DNA from: Flavobacteriales bacterium
GTDB taxonomy: Bacteria > Bacteroidota > Bacteroidia > Flavobacteriales_E > Vicingaceae
Assembly: GCA_020635795.1 (NCBI GenBank)
Contig: JACJZD010000007.1
Coordinates: 1-64,000, forward strand
Length of the DNA: 64,000 bases
Direction of reading: 5' to 3'
The notes beneath the pieces were generated by a model. It worked only from the letters and a program-made list of their open reading frames with translations. It ran no database searches and was not told the origin of the DNA. Shown piece after piece: positions 1 through 7,157 of the stretch. A program made the translations under genes and the position numbers. Position 1 is the stretch's first letter. Each line of letters begins with the position of its first letter.

Positions 1-33
1 ACGAAAAATAATAATTGAAAAATAAGTGCAGCC

Positions 34-163
34 GCTAACAATGTATATAGCAAATAGGCGAAATAGTAGTAAATTCAACGGTTGTAGCCCGCTTCAACTT
101 CATCTCGGTTTGATAGGTTTGAAGTCCGCAATCGCCTACTTGCCATATACTCACCGTTACCAC
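34..163 (+). repeat. attC-like imperfect inverted repeat (site A)
   Basis: Left arm starts GCTAACAATG and continues TATATAGCAAATAGGCG (ending at 60). Right arm CGCCTACTTGCCATATAC (133-150) runs into CACCGTTACC. The inner arms pair over about 18 bp with two mismatches, both wobble-compatible. Outer ends TAACA and CGTTA match the polarity of integron attC core sites. At about 130 bp it is as long as Vibrio VCR-type sites. It lies just upstream of the DUF6624 gene. The attC identity is inference. Confidence 0.6.
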
Positions 164-183
164 ACATTTAAAAACAAACGACA

Positions 184-1161
184 ATGAAGAAATTAACAGT
201 ATTGACAATTTTAAGTCTTTTTGTATTCAACTTTACATTTGGACAAGACAGAGAAAAATATTCTGAACTGATAAAAACTGCTTGGAGCTTATATGAAAGC
301 AAGGACTATTTGAAATCAGGGGAAAAGTATTCAGAAGCTTTTGTTGCTCTAGGTGGAAAAGGAATGGTAAATGACAGATACAATGCTGCTTGCTCTTGGT
401 CCTTGGCAAATAAACCCGATTCTGCTTTTATTCAATTGTTCAAAATTGCAGAAAAAGGTAATTATACTAACTATGGGCACATAACAACAGACGCAGACCT
501 AAATTCACTACACAGTGATGAACGGTGGTCAAAGGTAATTGAAATTGTAAAAGCTAATAAAAAGAAAGCAGAAGCCAACTTAGACAAACCATTAGTTGCA
601 ATACTTGATACAATTTATCAAGAAGACCAAAAATACCGACAGCAAATAAAGGGAATAGAGGAAAAATATGGTTGGGAATCTGATGAAATGAAAGCCCATT
701 GGAAAATAATCAATGAGAAAGACTCAATTAACCTAATAAAAGTTAAGAAAATACTTGATGAACGTGGTTGGCTTGGAGCAGACATCATAGGAAACCAAGG
801 AAATTCAACCTTATTCTTGGTAATACAACACTCTGACATTGAAACTCAAGAAAAGTATCTCCCAATGATGAGAGAAGCAGTAAGTAAAGGAAATGCAAGA
901 GCAAGCAGTTTGGCACTTTTAGAAGATAGAGTAGCTTTAAGAAAAGGAGGAAAACAGATTTATGGTAGTCAAGTTGGAAGAGACCAAGAAACGGGAGAAT
1001 ACTATGTTTTACCTCTAGTTGACCCTGATAATGTTGACAAAAGACGAGCAGAAGTTGGACTTGGAACAATCCAAGATTACATTTCAAATTGGGGTATGAC
1101 GTGGGATGTAGAAGAGTATAAAAAGAAATTGCCAGAAATTGAAGCGAAACAGAAAAAATAA
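184..1161 (+). CDS. Secreted DUF6624 protein with N-terminal TPR-like region (325 aa)
   Basis: Residues 1-20 are a signal peptide ending FTFGQD, so the product is probably periplasmic or surface-exposed. Residues about 25-120 look like TPR-type helical repeats. From about residue 130 the protein matches my recollection of DUF6624: RGWLGADIIGNQG, a QHSD motif, LLEDRVALRKGGKQIYGSQ, and a final VDKRRAEVGLG. The biochemical role of DUF6624 is unknown. The gene stands alone, bracketed by attC-like sites A (34-163) and B (1171-1304), with its stop 9 bases before site B. That fits a mobile single-gene cassette rather than a core operon. The ATG at 184 starts a good signal peptide, so the start is secure. 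Function is not assignable. Confidence 0.85.
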   Translation: MKKLTVLTILSLFVFNFTFGQDREKYSELIKTAWSLYESKDYLKSGEKYSEAFVALGGKGMVNDRYNAACSWSLANKPDSAFIQLFKIAEKGNYTNYGHITTDADLNSLHSDERWSKVIEIVKANKKKAEANLDKPLVAILDTIYQEDQKYRQQIKGIEEKYGWESDEMKAHWKIINEKDSINLIKVKKILDERGWLGADIIGNQGNSTLFLVIQHSDIETQEKYLPMMREAVSKGNARASSLALLEDRVALRKGGKQIYGSQVGRDQETGEYYVLPLVDPDNVDKRRAEVGLGTIQDYISNWGMTWDVEEYKKKLPEIEAKQKK

Positions 1162-1170
1162 AAAAACGTG

Positions 1171-1304
1171 TGGTAACATTGGCTATAATTCATTGTTACT
1201 TTGTGCTAAAACCAAAGTTTTATACATTTACTCGGCTTGATTTCCTAAGCGGAAAAGTCTAACGACATTTTCCACAACGAAATCATAGCCTAACCGTTAC
1301 CAGC
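1171..1304 (+). repeat. attC-like imperfect inverted repeat (site B)
   Basis: Left arm TGGTAACATTGGCTATAATT (1171-1190) pairs with right arm AATCATAGCCTAACCGTTACC (1281-1301) over roughly 20 bp, with a few unpaired bases, an asymmetry resembling extrahelical bases of attC hairpins. The arms carry TAACA and CGTTA cores. About 90 bases lie between the arms. It sits 9 bases after the DUF6624 stop codon, where a cassette attC would be. Confidence 0.6.
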
Positions 1305-1611
1305 AAGCGTAGGACGATCGACACGACCACCAACAGACGAGCGCTACTCGGCAGACAATTTCGCTGTAACTTGACACAAACCGACCTGACTTTACCAACA
1401 CTCAAGCCGACCCAAATGGGTTAAAAAATTTTCCCACCGCACATTTTTAAAAATAATTTTGGCCAACCGCACGTTGGCACATTTGCAAAACCGCACAAGC
1501 CGACACACATCCCAAGTTTTGCAAAAGAGCCAATCCCCCCACCCTTATAAGATTTTTATCGCTTTGAATATCAATGATGTAAAATATTCTCTAAAAAAAT
1601 CTCAGAAATAA
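1305..1611. other. Gene-free stretch with cassette-border-like repeat
   Basis: No convincing ORF. It contains a short palindrome GCCAAC-CGCAC-GTTGGC (about 1462-1478). It then has a TTTGCAAAAC / GTTTTGCAAA inverted repeat (about 1482-1525) that is the first copy of a direct repeat found again at 4483-4536. The composition is richer in C and A than the flanking genes. Probably a cassette boundary or degenerate attC-like DNA. Confidence 0.45.
1477..1530 (+). repeat. Direct repeat, copy 1, flanking the five-gene block
   Basis: Begins GCACATTTGCAAAACCGC and ends AAGTTTTGCAAAAGAGC. A closely similar sequence lies at 4483-4536, directly after the last gene of the block, so the two copies frame 1683-4482. 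Each copy also contains a TTTGCAAA-centred inverted repeat. Confidence 0.6.
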
Positions 1612-1642
1612 TTTGTGTAGTTAGGATTCCTTACTATATTTG
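1612..1642 (+). promoter_or_regulatory. Promoter with palindromic operator O1
   Basis: A TTTG element at 1612-1615 and TATATTTG at 1635-1642 (19-base spacer) match the Bacteroidota promoter. Between them lies GTTAGGATTCCTTAC (1620-1634), a 7-1-7 palindrome with one mismatch, directly abutting the -7 box. Near-identical palindromes precede the next two promoters (1935 and 2755). The position suggests repression by the MarR-family protein encoded at 3146; that link is inference. Confidence 0.7.
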
Positions 1643-1682
1643 CGGTGGCAATAATGCCAAACAACAATAAAAACTTAAAAAA

Positions 1683-1916
1683 ATGGCAAAATCAATTTTT
1701 TATCACGCAGGATGTCCTGTATGTGTGAGTGCAGAGCACGACATCGTTAACCTAATTGGTGCAACTAATGTAGAAATCGTTCACATTGGCGAAGACCGTA
1801 ATCGAATTGCGGAAGCGGAAAAAGCAGGTGTTAAATCTGTTCCAGCTTTGTTAACACCAAACGGAAATGTTTTACACATCAATTTTGGTGCGTCTATGGC
1901 TGACGTAAAAGGTTAA
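1683..1916 (+). CDS. Small thioredoxin-like CPVC protein (77 aa)
   Basis: A compact thioredoxin/glutaredoxin-type protein with the redox motif GCPVC at about residues 10-14 and the cis-proline region KSVPALLT (about residues 55-62). There is no signal peptide, so it is cytoplasmic. At 77 residues it is glutaredoxin-sized. It is the first gene of a block sharing operator GTTAGGAnTCCTtAC and ending in a MarR regulator with cysteine clusters. A role in thiol or redox homeostasis controlled by that regulator is plausible but inferred. Start ATG at 1683 is 41 bases after the -7 box. The natural substrate is unknown. Confidence 0.8.
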   Translation: MAKSIFYHAGCPVCVSAEHDIVNLIGATNVEIVHIGEDRNRIAEAEKAGVKSVPALLTPNGNVLHINFGASMADVKG

Positions 1917-1934
1917 AAAATTTTTTCTTACAAA

Positions 1935-1958
1935 GTTAGGAGTCCTTACCTATCTTAG
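1935..1958 (+). promoter_or_regulatory. Promoter with palindromic operator O2
   Basis: GTTAGGAGTCCTTAC (1935-1949) is followed after one base by TATCTTAG (1951-1958), a slightly degenerate -7 box. I see no clear -33 TTTG. It is the second of three copies of the same operator, 41 bases before the ATG of the gene at 1999. Confidence 0.6.
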
Positions 1959-1998
1959 GGCTTCTGACTTTATTTCAAATCTTTAAATTTTAAAAAAA

Positions 1999-2736
1999 AT
2001 GAAACAAATATTTCTTCTTCTCGGACTTTCGCTTTTCGCAGTTCAAAGCTATGCTTGCGACAAATGCGGTAACTACAACAATGATGATTTCCAAATCAAA
2101 AAAGTAAGCGTAAAACACTCACCTGAAATTGGTGCAACCATTTGGGAAATTACCGTAAAAGGAACGGCAGGAAAAACCACGCCAACACCAGTAGGTCAAC
2201 TCAATGGAGCACCTGTTTTGGGGTACGTTTTCCCAACTTCCTTGAAGCCAACTGATGTTGGATTTGGCAACACCGAAGGCATTGTAGCTCTAGCCTTAAC
2301 TTCACATCCTGATTTTGACGACACGCCACTTTGGGATGAAAACAATGATGGCAACTATGGAAATGACGGCATAGTGTGGCATCCACATTGGGTGGTATTA
2401 ACAGAAGACAAACGTGTGGAAGGTGGTTTAGCAGTAAAGCAATTCGACCCCAAAGACACAACAGTAGTTTTACCTCCTACTAATCCTGGAATGCCAATGT
2501 ATATGGATTCTCCTGGTTTTCAGGTTATCACAAAAGGAAACACGATTAGAGTTGTTGTTCCCGATTATCGAATGAACAATAAGAAAGATTTCTCCTATGA
2601 CGGTGTTGCAGCCTATATGCAAGTAAATACAGGCGGTGATGGTGGACACGGTGGCGGAGACAAACCAATGCTTGGCGTTTACAAAGTGTATTCTATAGCA
2701 AGCGGTAATTTATCCCTACCATATAAAGTTAAGTAA
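1999..2736 (+). CDS. Secreted protein of unknown function (245 aa)
   Basis: Signal peptide at residues 1-19 (cleavage after QSYA), then CDKCGN; the first mature residue may be Cys, but there is no strong lipobox. The mature part is beta-rich with Asp/Asn/His-rich stretches: HPDFDDTPLWDENNDGN (about residues 99-115), WHPHWVVLTEDKR, and a glycine/His loop GGDGGHGGGDK near the end. The Asp/Asn run could bind Ca2+ or another metal, but I recognise no family. The gene has its own promoter with operator O2, so it is probably co-regulated with the CPVC protein and the DUF2024 protein. Start is secure from the signal peptide. Function unknown. Confidence 0.75.
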   Translation: MKQIFLLLGLSLFAVQSYACDKCGNYNNDDFQIKKVSVKHSPEIGATIWEITVKGTAGKTTPTPVGQLNGAPVLGYVFPTSLKPTDVGFGNTEGIVALALTSHPDFDDTPLWDENNDGNYGNDGIVWHPHWVVLTEDKRVEGGLAVKQFDPKDTTVVLPPTNPGMPMYMDSPGFQVITKGNTIRVVVPDYRMNNKKDFSYDGVAAYMQVNTGGDGGHGGGDKPMLGVYKVYSIASGNLSLPYKVK

Positions 2737-2741
2737 TTTTA

Positions 2742-2773
2742 TTTGCCCTGTAAAGTTAGGATTCCTATCTTTG
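2742..2773 (+). promoter_or_regulatory. Promoter with palindromic operator O3
   Basis: TTTG at 2742-2745 and TATCTTTG at 2766-2773 (20-base spacer) form a good Bacteroidota promoter. Operator GTTAGGATTCCTATC (2755-2769) overlaps the -7 box. This placement rules out a TTG start at 2771 for the following gene and supports the ATG at 2807. Confidence 0.7.
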
Positions 2774-2806
2774 CAGGGTATTATTTTTCAAGTAAAGCAA
2801 AAGAAA

Positions 2807-3145
2807 ATGAGAATTTTAAGTTTATCAATCATATTGCTGTTTGCGTTATCTGCAAACGCACAAAACAATAAAACAAAAACAATGGAAGTAGCAGTTTGGG
2901 ACACCTATGTAACTAAGAAAGATGGTAGCGTAATGCACTTTGACATTATTGCACCATCATCAGTAAAAGACACTGCCGTTATTTACGAATATGGCAGAGT
3001 ATATCTGAAAACTAAAGGTCAAGAAGGACAGCCCTTAACATCAAAAGAATGTAGGTTTTGCCACGTTAGAAGTATACAACCACAATGGGAAGCCGACATA
3101 AAAAAACAAGGATATTTTATTCTTGAAATGGAAAATTGCGAATAA
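2807..3145 (+). CDS. DUF2024 protein with an added signal peptide (112 aa)
   Basis: From MEVAVWDTYVTKKDG onward (about residue 26) the sequence follows the DUF2024 pattern as I recall it: VMHFDIIAP, DTAVIYEYGRVYLKTKGQ, LTSKECRFCH and a terminal GYFILEMENC. Family members usually start at that internal methionine (2882 here). In this copy the same frame extends upstream to ATG 2807 and encodes a convincing signal peptide, MRILSLSIILLFALSANAQ. Both starts are possible, giving 112 or 87 residues. Conserved cysteines (CRFCH, NC at the end) suggest metal or redox chemistry, consistent with the neighbouring CPVC protein. The stop abuts the ATG of the MarR gene at 3146, so the two are co-transcribed. 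Biochemical function unknown. Confidence 0.8.
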   Translation: MRILSLSIILLFALSANAQNNKTKTMEVAVWDTYVTKKDGSVMHFDIIAPSSVKDTAVIYEYGRVYLKTKGQEGQPLTSKECRFCHVRSIQPQWEADIKKQGYFILEMENCE

Positions 3146-3751
3146 ATGAAACATTCATCTTTTCACTTAACGGAACAAAACCAAAAAATTGAAAGTCGCA
3201 TTGTTGTTGCTTTGGAACGAATTTCAGAAGCATTCAGAGTATTGTTATGGAATGAAAGTAAAGAAAACTCATTAAGCCCGATACAAATTCAAATTTTGAT
3301 TTTCATCTATTTTCATTCAACAGAAAAATGCAAGGTGGGTTATTTAGCTGATGAGTTCAATATGACAAAAGCCACAATTAGCGATAGCGTAAAAGTGTTA
3401 CTTTCAAAAGAATTAGTAACAAAGGAAACTGACCCCATTGACACAAGGAGTTTTTCGCTATCACTTACAAACGAAGGAAAAAAAATAGCAAAAAAGGCAT
3501 CATTATTTGCTTCATCAATAGAACAACCCATTGAAAAACTAACACAGGAACAAAAAACAATAATGCTTAATGGATTGCTAAAATTGATTTACGACCTAAA
3601 TAAATCAGGCATCATCACTATTCAAAGAATGTGTTTTACTTGCTCTAACTATCAACTTGAAAAAGGTGTTCACTACTGCAAACTTTTGAAAAGTCAACTT
3701 GCTGAAAACGAATTGAGAGTGGATTGCCCTGAACACGAATTGCAGATATGA
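3146..3751 (+). CDS. MarR-family transcriptional regulator with C-terminal cysteine cluster (201 aa)
   Basis: Residues about 15-145 form a MarR-type winged helix: GYLADEFNMTKATISDSVKVL is the recognition-helix region and DTRSFSLSLTNEGKKIAKKA the wing and following helix. Residues about 155-197 add a tail with regularly placed cysteines (MCFTCSN, HYCKLL, VDCPEH), which looks like a metal or Fe-S site and could let the protein sense redox state or metal. It starts immediately after the DUF2024 stop and overlaps the next ATG by four bases (ATGA), so it is inside the operon. Three palindromes at 1620, 1935 and 2755 are its most likely targets (inference). The sensed signal is unknown. Confidence 0.87.
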   Translation: MKHSSFHLTEQNQKIESRIVVALERISEAFRVLLWNESKENSLSPIQIQILIFIYFHSTEKCKVGYLADEFNMTKATISDSVKVLLSKELVTKETDPIDTRSFSLSLTNEGKKIAKKASLFASSIEQPIEKLTQEQKTIMLNGLLKLIYDLNKSGIITIQRMCFTCSNYQLEKGVHYCKLLKSQLAENELRVDCPEHELQI

Positions 3752-4482
3752 GCTTCATAATCGAAAACATAGCAAACATTAAGAGTAGAATAAGAGCAGC
3801 AGCCGGATTTTCGGGCAGAAACCCCAATGAAATTAAACTTCTATTAGCAACAAAAACAGTTTCGGCTACAAATATTATTACTGCCTTGGAAACCGGTGAA
3901 ACCCTGATTGGAGAAAATAAGGTGCAGGAACTCAAAGAGAAATTTGAAGCAATAAAAGTTATCCCACACCAAACCCATTTCATAGGACATCTTCAAACCA
4001 ACAAAGTCAAGGAAGTTATAAAATATGCCGACTGCATACAATCTGTTGACAGGTTGGAATTAGCTGAAAAATTGCAAAAGAGATTAGAATTTGAAGATAG
4101 AACCATTGATGTTTTTATCCAAGTTAACACCTCTTATGAAGCAAGTAAGTTTGGTGTTTCACCCGAAAATACTTTGACTTTTGCTCAACAAGTTAAACAA
4201 CTTGACCGATTAAACATAAAAGGCTTAATGACTATCGGACTTTTTTCTGCGGAAACACAAAAAGTTCGAAAATGCTTTCAATTGCTCAAAAACATTCAAC
4301 TAAGTATGCTAGATAAAGACTTATCTGTTCACGACTTATCAATGGGAATGAGTAACGACTTAGAAACAGCCATTGAAGAAGGCTCAACGATAATTCGAGT
4401 TGGAACTGCAATATTCGGCAAACGACCTTATCCGGACAGCTATTATTGGAATGATAAGATAGAAACCAACCCACAGGTGTAA
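3748..4482 (+). CDS. yggS: YggS/PLPBP-family pyridoxal-phosphate-binding protein (244 aa)
   Basis: A single-domain alanine-racemase-N-fold protein of normal family length. Seen motifs: LLLATKTV with the PLP-binding lysine (about residue 34), IGENKVQE, HFIGHLQTNK, IQVNTSYEASKFG, GLMTIG, LSMGMSNDLETAIEEGSTIIRVG and a final GTAIFG. The family has no catalytic turnover; it binds PLP and controls B6 and amino/keto-acid homeostasis in the cytoplasm. It overlaps the MarR stop by four bases and ends one base before the direct repeat at 4483. YggS is normally a core gene, so finding it as the last gene of a redox-type block bounded by cassette-like repeats is unusual. A second chromosomal copy outside the window is possible. 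Confidence 0.92.
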   Translation: MSFIIENIANIKSRIRAAAGFSGRNPNEIKLLLATKTVSATNIITALETGETLIGENKVQELKEKFEAIKVIPHQTHFIGHLQTNKVKEVIKYADCIQSVDRLELAEKLQKRLEFEDRTIDVFIQVNTSYEASKFGVSPENTLTFAQQVKQLDRLNIKGLMTIGLFSAETQKVRKCFQLLKNIQLSMLDKDLSVHDLSMGMSNDLETAIEEGSTIIRVGTAIFGKRPYPDSYYWNDKIETNPQV

Positions 4483-4536
4483 GCACATTTGCAAACCGCT
4501 ACAAGCCAACCCGCAGACCAAAGTTTGCAAAAGAGC
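4483..4536 (+). repeat. Direct repeat, copy 2, flanking the five-gene block
   Basis: Begins GCACATTTGCAAACCGCT and ends AAAGTTTGCAAAAGAGC, matching 1477-1530 with small indels. It begins on the base after the yggS stop codon. With copy 1 it delimits the block. Confidence 0.6.
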
Positions 4537-4700
4537 TTCCACCTTTCCCACCCGAGTAAATTATTTTTTAAAATTTCCTTTCCTTCAAAAATTTTTAAAC
4601 CCGCCAACCTTCAGCCGACATATAAAAACAAAAACACTCACTGGACAATGACAGCGAAACTCCTATGGGACCTGACTTACACGACAGACAGAACGCCAGC
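4537..4700. other. Gene-free stretch between direct repeat and site C
   Basis: Low-coding, C/A-rich sequence with a TTTTTTAAAATTT tract. An open frame crosses it (4489-4746) but has no recognisable protein character and runs through the repeats, so I do not call a gene. Confidence 0.4.
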
Positions 4701-4833
4701 TGGTAACACGGGTTTTGCAAAAGTGGCGGTGCAGTGCTTCGTATGACAGTTTTTCGTAAATTTGAAGTTTGGTGTTTCGAATGAAGTCCGGTGCTAAAAA
4801 TCGCCACCTTCGCAAAGCCCGAAAACGTTATGA
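4701..4833 (+). repeat. attC-like imperfect inverted repeat (site C)
   Basis: Left arm GGTAACACGGGTTTTGC then AAAAGTGGCG (to 4728). Right arm CGCCACCTTCGCAAAGCCCG (4802-4821) then AAAACGTTAT. The inner arms pair over about 19 bp with three wobble-type mismatches. TAACA and CGTTA cores sit at the outer ends. It closes the accessory block that begins at site B. Confidence 0.6.
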
Positions 4834-4944
4834 GTAATTATCGAAAATGAAAAACTAACTTATAATATTCATACTAATTATTAGTGGGTACCCGCTTACT
4901 ATTTCCCTTCTCTCAAAAGCATCCGCTTGTGAGTAACATAAAAA

Positions 4945-5026
4945 TAGATTCCTGCCTACGCAGGAATGACGTATAGAAGGTATGTGCAAGTGTCATTCCT
5001 GTGTAGCGTAGCGAAAACAGGAATCT
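4945..5026. repeat. REP-like palindromic repeats (two facing units)
   Basis: ATTCCTGC-CTAC-GCAGGAAT (4948-4967), then GTCATTCCTGT ... ACAGGAATCTAG (4992-5026). The unit type ATTCC ... GGAATGACG recurs at about 21541, 41274, 52057 and 55142. It lies just downstream of the DUF6973 gene and may act in 3' end formation. Confidence 0.7.
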
Positions 5027-5032
5027 AGCTTG

Positions 5033-5653
5033 TTAATAATCACTATTCACCAACACCTTCTTGTTCTCCCATTTGCCTTGTAATTCTTCGGTGGATATTA
5101 TGTTGCCTTCAGCATCTAAAAAATGGTGTTCTTGATCTTGCTTAATTATTTTCGCATAACCACTTTTAACTTTATTAATAATCAATTCTATTAATTTCTC
5201 CGTTGTTATAGTTTTGGCAATTTCTATCCCTAACTCATTGTTAAACAAATCCATCTCACTCGATATTTTATCAGGCAAAACACCATCTTCAGTTTTACCT
5301 TTTTTAAACTGTTGGTAGTTTCCTTTTTCGTGTGCTTTACCTAATTTTCTGGCTCTTCGCTCCCCTATTTCAAAAGTCAATAACGCCATCCAATAGGCAT
5401 GTCTAAAAGCATCTACTTGGTCGCCATTGCCTTCACCTTTCAACAATTTTTGTTGTTTTACTTCTGCAGTCGATTTTCTTGCTTCCATCGAAATTTGCAA
5501 AGCCTTTTTTGCTACAAACGGATGAAACACAACCCACGATTTTTCAGCACAACTCAATTTCTTGAATTGTTTAAAAGCTGATTCCTGCCCTTTTAAATTG
5601 ACAAAAAATAGCATTAAAAATAAAACAAGAAAAAATGGTTTATTTGTAAACAT
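5033..5653 (-). CDS. DUF6973 secreted protein (206 aa)
   Basis: The ATG at 5653 begins a strong signal peptide (MFTNKPFFLVLFLMLFFVNLKGQ); an ATG 15 bases upstream is possible but spoils it. The mature part contains WVVFHPFVAKKALQISMEA, GDQVDAFRHAYWMALL and KLGKAHEKGNY, the His-rich conserved segments I associate with DUF6973. The repeated conserved His, Asp and Arg residues resemble a metal-dependent or hydrolase-like site, but no activity is known to me. Predicted location is periplasm or outside the cell. The gene stands alone, divergent from the E2 gene at 5777, with REP-like palindromes after its stop. Confidence 0.78.
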   Translation of the reverse strand: MFTNKPFFLVLFLMLFFVNLKGQESAFKQFKKLSCAEKSWVVFHPFVAKKALQISMEARKSTAEVKQQKLLKGEGNGDQVDAFRHAYWMALLTFEIGERRARKLGKAHEKGNYQQFKKGKTEDGVLPDKISSEMDLFNNELGIEIAKTITTEKLIELIINKVKSGYAKIIKQDQEHHFLDAEGNIISTEELQGKWENKKVLVNSDY

Positions 5654-5704
5654 ACACAATGGTTGCAATCGTTACATTTTAAACGAAAATACCCATATTA
5701 TTTA

Positions 5705-5735
5705 TTGAAAAATAGAAATTTTTAAGCTATTTTTG
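5705..5735 (+). promoter_or_regulatory. Bacteroidota promoter of the E2 gene
   Basis: TTG at 5705-5707, 20-base spacer, TATTTTTG at 5728-5735 (TAnnTTTG consensus), 41 bases before ATG 5777. Confidence 0.6.
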
Positions 5736-5776
5736 TGACTTTCGTAAAAACGACATTTTTAAACTATAGAAAATTT

Positions 5777-7126
5777 ATGGCTCAAGTAGAATTAGTTATG
5801 CCTAAAATGGGCGAGAGCGTTGCTGAAGCAACCATTACAAGTTGGTTAAAAGAAGTTGGCGATACTATTGAAGCTGATGAAGCGGTAGTAGAAATTGCTA
5901 CTGATAAGGTAGATTCAGAAGTTCCTTCAACTGCTCAAGGTATATTAATTAAAAAATTATTTAACGAGGGAGATGTTGTGCAAGTTGGTCAAGCCATTGC
6001 CATAATAGGGGCTGAAGGTGATGCTGTAGAAAGTACTCCAAAACAAACCGAAACTCCTGCTCCAGCAGCAGCTAGTACCGCTCCTGTTGCAGCTACAACA
6101 GCAAATACGGTAATTGCAAGCCATTCATCTGACGAAAAACTAGGAAAAACTTCTCCTTCAGGTAAATTTTTATCTCCTTTGGTTAGAAGTATTGCTGAAA
6201 AAGAAGGCATTTCTTCATCAGAACTAGATGCTATAAATGGCACAGGTAACGATGGAAGAGTTACAAAATCAGACATATTAAACTATTTACCTAATAGAGG
6301 AAATCAAACTTCAACTCCAGCCCCAGCTGTAAAAGAAGTTGTGGTAGAAACGCCTAAAGCAATGGAAGAGAAATCGGTTACTGCTCATGTTAAAAAACAA
6401 GCAGTTCCATTAATGCCAGGCGATGAAATCATGGAAATGGACAGAATGAGAAAAATCATTGCTGAACACATGGTAATGTCGAAACACACCTCACCACATG
6501 TTACTTCTTATGTTGAAGCAGATGTTACCAATATTGTAAATTGGAGAAATAAAGTAAAGGATTCGTTCAAGAAAAGAGAAAATGAGAACATTACCTTCAC
6601 ACCTATTTTTATTGAAGCTTTAGTTAAAGCCATTAAAGATTTTCCAATGATTAATGTATCGGTTGATGGTGATAAAATCATCAAAAGAAAAAGCATTAAC
6701 ATGGGTATGGCTACTGCTCTTCCTTCAGGTAATTTAATTGTCCCTGTAATTAAAAATGCTGACCAATTAAATCTTGTTGGAATTACTAAAGCAGTTAATG
6801 ATTTAGCTAACCGTGCAAGAAACAATAAACTTTCTCCTGATGATATTTCTGGAGGAACATACACCATTACTAATGTTGGTTCTTTTGGAAATGTGATGGG
6901 GACACCTATTATTAATCAACCACAAGTTGCAATTATGGCTGTTGGTGCAATTAGAAAAATGCCTGCAGTAATTGAAACTCCTGATGGAGATGCCATTGCA
7001 ATACGACACAAAATGTTCTTATCACATGCTTACGATCACCGTGTTGTAGACGGTGCTTTAGGCGGAATGTTTGTTCGTAGAGTTGCTGATTATCTTGAAA
7101 ATTTCGATGTTAATCGAGAGTTTTAA
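5777..7126 (+). CDS. Dihydrolipoamide acyltransferase, E2 of a 2-oxoacid dehydrogenase complex (449 aa)
   Basis: Order of domains: lipoyl domain at residues 1-80 with the lipoylated lysine in ATDKVDSE (K44); an Ala/Pro/Thr-rich linker; peripheral-subunit-binding domain at about 130-170 (SPLVRSIAEKEGI ... GNDGRVTKSDIL); a second linker; catalytic domain at about 215-449 ending with the HRVVDG motif (catalytic His). It moves the acyl group from the E1-bound intermediate to CoA. The methionine at 5777 starts the canonical MAQVELVMPKMGES; the frame extends 14 codons upstream, but the promoter lies there. The substrate (branched-chain keto acid, 2-oxoglutarate or pyruvate) cannot be fixed, as E1 and E3 are not adjacent. 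Lipoylation depends on LipA, encoded at 62294. Confidence 0.93.
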   Translation: MAQVELVMPKMGESVAEATITSWLKEVGDTIEADEAVVEIATDKVDSEVPSTAQGILIKKLFNEGDVVQVGQAIAIIGAEGDAVESTPKQTETPAPAAASTAPVAATTANTVIASHSSDEKLGKTSPSGKFLSPLVRSIAEKEGISSSELDAINGTGNDGRVTKSDILNYLPNRGNQTSTPAPAVKEVVVETPKAMEEKSVTAHVKKQAVPLMPGDEIMEMDRMRKIIAEHMVMSKHTSPHVTSYVEADVTNIVNWRNKVKDSFKKRENENITFTPIFIEALVKAIKDFPMINVSVDGDKIIKRKSINMGMATALPSGNLIVPVIKNADQLNLVGITKAVNDLANRARNNKLSPDDISGGTYTITNVGSFGNVMGTPIINQPQVAIMAVGAIRKMPAVIETPDGDAIAIRHKMFLSHAYDHRVVDGALGGMFVRRVADYLENFDVNREF

Positions 7127-7157
7127 CTATTTAGTAGAAAGATAATTACAACTTATA

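Noticed and set aside
2771..2806. TTG start for the DUF2024 gene at 2771
   Set aside because: TTG 2771 lies inside the promoter -7 box TATCTTTG (2766-2773), so it cannot be in the transcript; ATG 2807 begins a proper signal peptide.
4489..4746. Open frame of 85 codons in the repeat-rich region after yggS
   Set aside because: It runs through the direct repeat and into attC-like site C, has no recognisable protein features, and no promoter or start context.
34..4833. Insertion sequence or transposon explanation for the inverted repeats
   Set aside because: No transposase or remnant is between or beside them, and the repeats are internal hairpins with a loop rather than terminal inverted repeats flanking an element with target duplications.
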